Of a stretch of DNA of 9,318 nucleotides, positions 4,417-9,318 are shown piece after piece. The stretch is taken from assembly GCA_018814635.1 (NCBI GenBank), contig JAHIYV010000012.1, positions 1-9,318 of the forward strand, read 5' to 3'. Position 1 is the stretch's first letter. Every line of letters starts with the position of its first letter. The notes beneath the pieces were generated by a model. That model saw only the letters and a list, made by a program, of their open reading frames with translations, made no database searches and had not been told where the DNA came from. Source of the stretch: Patescibacteria group bacterium (GTDB lineage Bacteria; Patescibacteriota; Minisyncoccia; Phycocordibacterales; JAGLOS01). A program made the position numbers and the translations under genes.

Positions 4417-7400
4417 ATGAAAAATAATATTCAGGGTGAACAAAGTAAAAAATTAAACAAACTCGTTCAAAAATCTGATGGGACTAATAATAAAAACAAT
4501 AATGTAACTACTAACACAGCCCAACGAGAATGCGATACTCTTGCTTTTTGGCGCGAAAACAATATCTTTGAAAAAACGCTTGAAAAAACAAAAAAGGGGA
4601 AGCTATTTATTTTTTATGATGGACCACCTTTTGCGACGGGACTTCCTCATTATGGCCATTTACTTGCTGGCACAATGAAAGATGTAATTCCACGATATCA
4701 AACAATGAAAGGGCGATATGTTCGCAGAAAGTGGGGATGGGACTGCCATGGTTTGCCTCTTGAAAATATGATTGAAGCGGAATTGAAACTTGAAAACAAA
4801 CAAGATATTGAAAAATATGGTATTGAAAAATTTAACGAAGCCGCCCGTTCAAGCGTACTTAGGTATGACAAAGACTGGAAAAAGATTGTGCCAAGAATGG
4901 GACGGTTTGTTGATATGGAGGATAGTTATAAAACAATGGATTGGCAATATTCCGAATCAATTTGGTGGGCATTTAAGCAACTTTATGACAAAGGTCTTAT
5001 TTACAAAGGACATAAATCAATGCACCTTTGTCCGCGTTGTGAAACGACTCTTTCAAATAATGAAGTTGCGGATGGATACAAAGACATAAAAGATATCTCT
5101 GTAATAGCAAAATTTGAACTTTTACCAAGGACTACCCTTGGTAAAATCAAAGACATAAAAGATATCTCTGTAATAGCAAAATTTGAACTTTTACCAAGGA
5201 CTACCCTTGGTAAAATAACAGAAAACGAAATATTATCTGAGGCAGAAACTTCTAGAACTTTTGTTTTGGCATGGACCACAACCCCATGGACTCTTCCCGG
5301 AAATGTGGCGTTGGCTGTTGGAGAAGAAATTATTTATTCTAAAATAGAAATTGGAAATGATATTTTTATTATCGCAAAAGAACGGCTTGAAGTTATAAAA
5401 GAAGAATACAAAATACTGGGGGAAATTACAGGAAAAGAACTTGTTGGTAAATCTTACAAACCGCTTTTTGATTATTATACAAAAGACGAAAAATTGGAAA
5501 ACTGTCAAAATGGCTGGAAAATATACGACGCGGATTTTGTGAACACAGAAGATGGCACAGGCGTTGTACATATCGCGCCAGCGTTTGGTGAAGACGACAT
5601 GGAAATAGGCGCGCGCGAAAAACTGCCTTTCATTCAACATGTCGCGACAAATGGAGTATTCAAAGAAGAAGTTTTAGATTTCGCGGGGATGCCAGTAAAA
5701 CCTAAAAACGATCATATGTCAGCTGATATTGAAATTATCAAACACTTAGCGCGACATAATCTTTTATTTAGCAAAGAAAAAATAGAACACTCCTACCCCC
5801 ATTGTTGGCGTTGTAAAACTCCGCTTTTGAATTACGCGGCTGATTCATGGTTTGTGAATGTCGTGGAACTAAAAGAAAAACTAATAAAAGAAAATAATCA
5901 AATTAAATGGATTCCTCAAGCGATAGGTAGCGCTCGTTTTGGAAATTGGCTTGAAGGCGCGCGTGACTGGGCTATTTCCCGTAGTCGTTATTGGGGCGCG
6001 TCATTTCCAGTTTGGGAGTGTTCTAAATGTAACAAAATTGATATTGTTGGTTCTATTGATGAATTATCCGCGAAACTGCCAAAATCCAATAATTCTTATA
6101 TTGTGATGCGCCACGGTCAAGCGGAGAGCAATATACGCAACTATATTAGTAATAACCCGCAAAATAATGACCATCTCACAGCGCTCGGAAAAGAGCAGAC
6201 AAAAACCGCTGCGAAGAAACTTGGGAAAGAAAAAATTGATATTATTTTTGCTTCTGATTTTATTCGAACAAAAGAAACAGCGAAAATAGTTGCCAACGCG
6301 ATAGGAATTGATAAAACAAAAATTATTTATGATAAACGACTTTGGGAAGTACAAACAGGAGATTTTAATAAAAAACCTACCGAGGATTACCACCGATACT
6401 TTATAAACATAGAAGAAAGATTTACAAAAAATACTCCAAATGGCGAGAATTTAACAGAGATGAAAAATAGAGTAATGGAGTTTTTATACGAAATAGATAA
6501 AAAATATAAAAACAAAAAAATTCTTATTGTTACTCACGCTTATGTCGTATGGCTTTTGAACGCGGGAGCAAAAGGTTTCAACGCTCAAGAAGCGTCGCGA
6601 ATAAAAGACGAGAAAAAAGGTGATTTTTTCACTAATGCAGAAATACGAAAACTTGATTTTACCCCAACTCCACATAATCGTAATTATGAAACTGACTTAC
6701 ATCGACCATATATTGATGAAGTAATATATTTGTGTGATTGTGGCGGAGAAATGAAACGAATTCCAGATGTGTTTGATTGCTGGTTTGAATCTGGATCAAT
6801 GCCATACGCGCAATTTCATTATCCTTTTGAAAACAGGGAAGAATTTCAGAATAATTTTCCAGCTGATTTTATTGCTGAGGGATTGGACCAAACACGAGGT
6901 TGGTTTTATTCCCTCCTTGTGTTGTCAGTAGGACTTTTTGATATTACTTCATATAAAAATGTAATAGTAAACGGAATGATACTCGCAGAAGATGGACAAA
7001 AAATGAGCAAAAGCGAGCGAAACTATCCTGATCCTATGAGCATAGTGGAGAAATATGGCGCTGATGCATTACGATATTATTTAATGTCTTCTCCGTCAGT
7101 TCGCGCGGAGGCCTTAAATTTTTCAGAAAAAGGTGTCAGCGAAGTTTCTCGCAAAATAATAGCGCGCCTATTAAATGTGCTTTCTTTTTATGAAATGTAT
7201 GCCAGCAGAAAAGAAAAGAGTATTTTACCAACAGATAGTACAAATATTTTGGACATTTGGATACTTGCTCGTTTACGGGAATTAGTAGACAAAGTAACCA
7301 CTAGTTTAGATTTATATGAACTTGATAAAGCTACACGGCCGATCGGTGATTTTATTGATGACTTATCTACATGGTATTTACGCAGATCTCGTGGGCGTTT

Positions 7401-8121
7401 CAAAAGTGATGACATAAAAGATAGAGATTTTGCTCTTGCCACTACTCAAAATGTTTTGCTTGAATTAGCCAAAGTAATTGCCCCAACTATGCCATTTGTT
7501 GCTGAATATGTGTTTCGCGCGGTAAGAACTGAAAAAGATGAAGAAAGCATACATCTAACAGATTGGCCATGCGTTACGCCTGAAACAACTAAAGAAAAAG
7601 ATGTGAAAGAACAGATGACGACAATACGAGATATAGTTTCTTTGGCTCTTGAAGCAAGAGCCAATGTAGAGATAAAAGTGCGTCAGCCGTTAAGCGCATT
7701 AACATTAAAAAGCGCAAAATTAAAAGGAAAAGAAAATATGCTTGAGCTAATTAAAGACGAGGTGAATGTTCAAATTATTTCTTTTGACAAAAACATAACA
7801 GAAGAAGTCGCGCTTGATATTACTATTACACCTGAGCTTAAGAAAGCGGGGCAGTTTAGAGAGTTGGTACGACACATACAACAAATGCGAAAAACAACAG
7901 GGCTTACGCCAGATGACATGGTTACTTTAACTGTTAAAACAGATACTGAGGGCAAAAAACTTGTAGAACAATTTAGTTCTGAATTACACAAAACAACATT
8001 ACTCAAAGAAATTATTTTTAAAGAAGTTTCTAGCGCAAACGAAAACGAAAACGAAAAAGAAAATGGCGCGCTGGAAATTAAAATTGATGATTTAATTTTT
8101 CAAATTTCTCTTAAAAAATAA
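4417..8121 (+). CDS. ileS: Isoleucyl-tRNA synthetase (type 2) with embedded histidine-phosphatase domain
   Basis: It charges tRNA-Ile and edits mischarged valine. Order along 1234 residues: Asn/Lys-rich N-terminal extension (1-38); catalytic core with HYGH (78-81); cysteines C205/C208; CP1 editing region with WTTTPWTLPGN (286-296) and APAFGEDD (387-394); cysteines C463/C466; GARDWAISRSRYWG (514-527); C535/C538; a histidine phosphatase domain (about 559-750); DLHRPYID (760-767); C773/C775; FDCWFESGSMPYAQ (786-799); KMSKS (862-866); helical anticodon-binding domain (about 945-1060); and a C-terminal DUF5915-like part around IKVRQPLSAL (1086-1095). The FESGSMPYAQ and DLHR signatures point to the eukaryal/archaeal-like type. 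A 23-residue unit is perfectly duplicated at 222-267. ATG 4417 is the only ATG before the HIGH motif. Synthetic and editing motifs look intact, so the enzyme is probably functional despite both insertions. recO follows by 11 bases. Confidence 0.97.
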   Translation: MKNNIQGEQSKKLNKLVQKSDGTNNKNNNVTTNTAQRECDTLAFWRENNIFEKTLEKTKKGKLFIFYDGPPFATGLPHYGHLLAGTMKDVIPRYQTMKGRYVRRKWGWDCHGLPLENMIEAELKLENKQDIEKYGIEKFNEAARSSVLRYDKDWKKIVPRMGRFVDMEDSYKTMDWQYSESIWWAFKQLYDKGLIYKGHKSMHLCPRCETTLSNNEVADGYKDIKDISVIAKFELLPRTTLGKIKDIKDISVIAKFELLPRTTLGKITENEILSEAETSRTFVLAWTTTPWTLPGNVALAVGEEIIYSKIEIGNDIFIIAKERLEVIKEEYKILGEITGKELVGKSYKPLFDYYTKDEKLENCQNGWKIYDADFVNTEDGTGVVHIAPAFGEDDMEIGAREKLPFIQHVATNGVFKEEVLDFAGMPVKPKNDHMSADIEIIKHLARHNLLFSKEKIEHSYPHCWRCKTPLLNYAADSWFVNVVELKEKLIKENNQIKWIPQAIGSARFGNWLEGARDWAISRSRYWGASFPVWECSKCNKIDIVGSIDELSAKLPKSNNSYIVMRHGQAESNIRNYISNNPQNNDHLTALGKEQTKTAAKKLGKEKIDIIFASDFIRTKETAKIVANAIGIDKTKIIYDKRLWEVQTGDFNKKPTEDYHRYFINIEERFTKNTPNGENLTEMKNRVMEFLYEIDKKYKNKKILIVTHAYVVWLLNAGAKGFNAQEASRIKDEKKGDFFTNAEIRKLDFTPTPHNRNYETDLHRPYIDEVIYLCDCGGEMKRIPDVFDCWFESGSMPYAQFHYPFENREEFQNNFPADFIAEGLDQTRGWFYSLLVLSVGLFDITSYKNVIVNGMILAEDGQKMSKSERNYPDPMSIVEKYGADALRYYLMSSPSVRAEALNFSEKGVSEVSRKIIARLLNVLSFYEMYASRKEKSILPTDSTNILDIWILARLRELVDKVTTSLDLYELDKATRPIGDFIDDLSTWYLRRSRGRFKSDDIKDRDFALATTQNVLLELAKVIAPTMPFVAEYVFRAVRTEKDEESIHLTDWPCVTPETTKEKDVKEQMTTIRDIVSLALEARANVEIKVRQPLSALTLKSAKLKGKENMLELIKDEVNVQIISFDKNITEEVALDITITPELKKAGQFRELVRHIQQMRKTTGLTPDDMVTLTVKTDTEGKKLVEQFSSELHKTTLLKEIIFKEVSSANENENEKENGALEIKIDDLIFQISLKK
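5120..5146. repeat. 27-bp palindrome within ileS, first copy
   Basis: Perfect 11-bp arms TTTTACCAAGG (5120-5130) and CCTTGGTAAAA (5136-5146) enclose the loop ACTAC. Read in frame it gives LLPRTTLGKI (235-244). The family normally passes from the KF strand to the AWTTTPWTLPGN strand without such a stretch, so it looks like inserted sequence. It shares its CCAAGG core with the two palindromes upstream of ileS. Confidence 0.9.
5189..5215. repeat. 27-bp palindrome within ileS, second copy
   Basis: Identical to the copy 69 bases upstream: 11-bp arms at 5189-5199 and 5205-5215 with loop ACTAC. It encodes the second LLPRTTLGKI (258-267). The two strong hairpins could pause replication or recombine with each other, which offers a mechanism for the tandem duplication. 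Confidence 0.9.
6091..6666 (+). other. Histidine-phosphatase (PGAM-like) domain embedded in IleRS
   Basis: IleRS residues about 559-750 carry the complete active-site set of the histidine phosphatase superfamily: YIVMRHGQAESN with R565 and catalytic H566; LTALGKEQ (587-594); FASDFIRTKETA (611-622) with R617; a likely acid E644 in RLWEVQTGDF; PNGENLTEMKNRV (674-686); and VTHAYVVWLL (705-714) with the second histidine H707. The tail FFTNAEIRKLDF (737-748) is typical of the family's end. It replaces the short linker that normally joins the SIEEL-like segment to DLHRxxID in type 2 IleRS, and it lies between the C535/C538 and C773/C775 cysteine pairs. Superfamily members remove phosphate from diverse small molecules or proteins; the substrate here is unknown. 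Confidence 0.93.
8041..8064 (+). repeat. Hexanucleotide repeat (GAAAAN) near the ileS 3' end
   Basis: Four consecutive GAAAA(C/A/T) hexamers encode ENENEKEN (residues 1209-1216) just before the final strand segment of IleRS. It is a short in-frame simple-sequence run, likely a flexible linker and prone to length change by slippage. Confidence 0.7.
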
Positions 8122-8132
8122 TCTATAAAAAT

Positions 8133-8723
8133 ATGTCGCATCGTATTTATCAAACAGAAGGTGTCGTTCTTTCTGGAATTGACGCAGGAGACGCAAGTCG
8201 GTTTCTACATATTTACACAAAACACCTGGGTTTAATTGGCGCATGGGGGCAGGGTTTGCGTAAAATAGAATCAAAATTGCGTTATAATCTACAAGATTTT
8301 TCGCATATTTCTATAAATGTAGTTCGCGGAAGACATATGTGGCGTATTACTGACGCTGAACAACTTAGCGCAATGGATGGAATTTTAGAATCAAGACAAA
8401 AACTTGCCGTATTAAAACAAATTATGTCTTTAATGCGCAAAATGCTAGACGAAGAAGAAGACACAATTTTGTACGAGCTTTTCACTAAAGCTATATCGTT
8501 TTTGAACACAAACACTCTTTCGCGCGACGATCTGATCCATTTTGAATTATTATATGTATTCAGAATGTTACACCATTTGGGTTACGGAAAAAAAACAAAC
8601 ACCCCCAACAATTTACTTGTACCAAACTGGGACAAAAAAACCATCAATTGTGTCGGCAAACAAAGACCAACCATCACCAAACTTATCAACCACTCATTGT
8701 TTGCTGCGCAAACCATTAGGTAG
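8133..8723 (+). CDS. recO: DNA repair protein RecO (short form)
   Basis: RecO works with RecR (and RecF) to load RecA on SSB-coated DNA in recombinational gap repair. The N-terminal OB-fold is recognisable: YQTEGVVLSGIDAGDASRFLHIYTKHLGLIGAWGQGLRKIESKLRY spread over 6-51, with the family's G(A/L)RKxxSKxR segment. A helical C-terminal part follows with HFELLYVFRMLHHLGY (136-151), then a tail ending INHSLFAAQTIR that fits the short RecO endings I associate with CPR. At 196 residues it is shorter than the usual 230-250 and lacks the CxxC zinc-finger cysteines of many RecO proteins; the only cysteine is C173. It lies 11 bases after ileS, so it is probably co-transcribed. There is no Shine-Dalgarno sequence. 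The last 40 codons are C-rich and G-poor, like the end of argS. Confidence 0.85.
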   Translation: MSHRIYQTEGVVLSGIDAGDASRFLHIYTKHLGLIGAWGQGLRKIESKLRYNLQDFSHISINVVRGRHMWRITDAEQLSAMDGILESRQKLAVLKQIMSLMRKMLDEEEDTILYELFTKAISFLNTNTLSRDDLIHFELLYVFRMLHHLGYGKKTNTPNNLLVPNWDKKTINCVGKQRPTITKLINHSLFAAQTIR

Positions 8724-8798
8724 TTTGTAGTTATCCCGTAAGAGCCTGTTTAAGAACTTGCTTTCGAAGCAAAACTAATTAAGGAACAAGTCTAATAT

Positions 8799-8858
8799 AA
8801 AAAGGGTAAACAGAATGGCACACATAACATGTAACCACCCTTATTTACCCCTTTTTTT
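8799..8858. terminator. Probable bidirectional terminator between convergent genes
   Basis: AAAAAGGGTAAA (8799-8810) pairs with TTTACCCcTTTTT (8844-8856), continuing into a T-run to 8858. The A-run on the left gives the minus transcript its own U-run. The 33-base loop contains a small hairpin, ACAT-aac-ATGT (8822-8832). The position between recO and the convergent minus gene suits termination of both, but the long loop and A/T-heavy stem make it weaker than a textbook terminator. A separate 6-bp hairpin, TTGCTT-TCG-AAGCAA, lies at 8758-8772. Confidence 0.5.
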
Positions 8859-9277
8859 CAAAATGTCGTTAGGGGGTTTAGCTGAAACCTAGAACCCCTG
8901 TGCTCTTCTGGCTTCAGTTGTGGCGCTGGTAGTGGCGTAATTTTTTTATTTTTTTTCTCCTCTTCTTCCGCCCTCGCCCTTTTGTTCTCCTCGGTTATTT
9001 TGACGTGGGCTTCGTCCATTATTAGGCCAGAGAGCACTGTGATATCTCTGTACCCAAAATGTCTAGTCAGTAATTTCGCGTATTTTAAGAAATACGCTTT
9101 TAAAAGACGAAAATCTTCTCCTTTTTTAGCGTTGAAATGTTCTATAACCTCTTCAAGGAAAAAATAGGCAACTCCCAACAATGAGCCTATCGTAGTGTAA
9201 CCCTCTCCCTCAACCTGCTTGTATAGGTTTTTTGCTAGTTGTTGTATCTCCTCCTGGGTGTCATAATCTTTACCCAT
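8858..9277 (-). CDS. Hypothetical helical protein, unrecognised
   Basis: I do not recognise a family. The 139-residue product has no signal peptide or convincing membrane segment. Residues 1-93 look mostly helical, with amphipathic runs (EEIQQLAKNLYKQV, GSLLGVAYFFLEEVIEHF, DFRLLKAYFLKYAKLL). Residues 93-113 are highly charged (KITEENKRARAEEEEKKNKK) and could form one long helix. A proline-rich linker follows (114-124, TPLPAPQLKP), ending in NPLTTF. The start at 9277 is supported by AGGAGGT seven bases upstream, the only canonical Shine-Dalgarno sequence in the window. Its 3' part is richer in G+C than its neighbours and nearly lacks the CGCG words common in the other genes. These traits suggest different expression or origin, but the window ends just upstream, so its partners are unseen. 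The stop overlaps the T-run of the terminator. Confidence 0.75.
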   Translation of the reverse strand: MGKDYDTQEEIQQLAKNLYKQVEGEGYTTIGSLLGVAYFFLEEVIEHFNAKKGEDFRLLKAYFLKYAKLLTRHFGYRDITVLSGLIMDEAHVKITEENKRARAEEEEKKNKKITPLPAPQLKPEEHRGSRFQLNPLTTF

Positions 9278-9284
9278 CTTTTTT

Positions 9285-9291
9285 ACCTCCT
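9285..9291 (-). promoter_or_regulatory. Canonical Shine-Dalgarno of the minus-strand gene
   Basis: ACCTCCT on the plus strand reads AGGAGGT on the minus strand, seven bases before the ATG at 9277. It fixes the start of this gene and contrasts with the other genes in the window, which lack such a site. Confidence 0.9.
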
Positions 9292-9318
9292 TTTCAAAAA
9301 ACTTTTTTAACTTTAATC

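Larger units (their letters stand above)
5079..5216 (+). repeat. Perfect 2 x 69-bp in-frame tandem duplication within ileS
   Basis: Bases 5079-5147 and 5148-5216 are identical over 69 bp, so 23 residues (KDIKDISVIAK...LGKI) occur twice, at 222-244 and 245-267. Each unit begins with native synthetase sequence (family pattern GYKDxKDISVxxKF) and ends with a palindrome. The complete identity means a recent duplication, gene conversion, or an assembly error. The phase is exactly 23 codons, so the protein stays in frame. Confidence 0.95.

Noticed and set aside
5079..5216. CRISPR-like repeat array
   Set aside because: There are only two adjacent units with no spacers, and they lie in frame within a coding sequence.
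5233..5640. Antisense open frame within ileS (135 codons)
   Set aside because: It lies wholly opposite a conserved synthetase sequence, its product is rich in Phe, Ile and Asn without family resemblance, and it has no ribosome site. It is a shadow frame.
6091..6666. Intein in ileS
   Set aside because: The insert lacks an N-terminal Cys/Ser splice block and a C-terminal His-Asn junction. Its motifs are those of histidine phosphatases.
6019..6741. Two genes joined by misassembly at the phosphatase insertion
   Set aside because: The frame stays open through both junctions, and synthetase sequence resumes exactly where the family expects DLHRxxID. The domain is more simply a true nested insertion.
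8720..8731. Inverted match GTAGTTTGTAGT to the ileS-upstream sequence at 4334-4345
   Set aside because: Several 12-base matches between random positions are expected in a window of this size, so it is not significant by itself.

Overview
This AT-rich window looks like a chromosome segment from a member of the Candidate Phyla Radiation (Patescibacteria, probably Parcubacteria-like). That placement is inference. It rests on compact gene packing, plus-strand genes with A/T-rich leaders and no Shine-Dalgarno sequence, short divergent family members (RecO of 196 residues, ArgRS of 568), and an eukaryal/archaeal-like (type 2) IleRS. The genetic code appears standard: TGA ends folA, and tryptophan positions use TGG. 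That argues against the UGA-recoding CPR lineages.

Bases 1-4232 hold a tight plus-strand run: the 3' part of a CYTH-domain protein, dcd (dCTP deaminase), thyA, folA and argS, with spacings of 12, 27, 23 and -4 bases. dcd, thyA and folA form a dTMP supply line: dCTP goes to dUTP, then (through a dUTPase not seen here) to dUMP, then to dTMP, and DHFR recycles the dihydrofolate that ThyA produces. argS is translationally coupled to folA by an ATGA overlap.

Bases 4233-4416 are intergenic. They carry two palindromes built on CCAAGG/CCTTGG, a short direct repeat, and an extended -10 promoter so close to the ileS start that the mRNA would be almost leaderless.

Bases 4417-8121 encode a 1234-residue IleRS with two unusual features. 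First, a complete histidine-phosphatase (phosphoglycerate-mutase-like) domain sits inside the synthetase, between the two halves of a zinc-binding cysteine set. Second, the start of the editing region contains a perfect in-frame 69-bp tandem duplication. Each unit ends in a 27-bp palindrome of the same CCAAGG/CCTTGG family found upstream of the gene, which suggests a palindromic element able to sit inside coding sequence. recO follows after 11 bases.

Bases 8724-8857 contain a probable bidirectional terminator. Beyond it, on the minus strand, lies an unrecognised 139-residue helical protein with a canonical Shine-Dalgarno sequence, unlike every other gene here. The 3' ends of both plus-strand runs (argS and recO) become C-rich and G-poor, as in Rho-loading regions.
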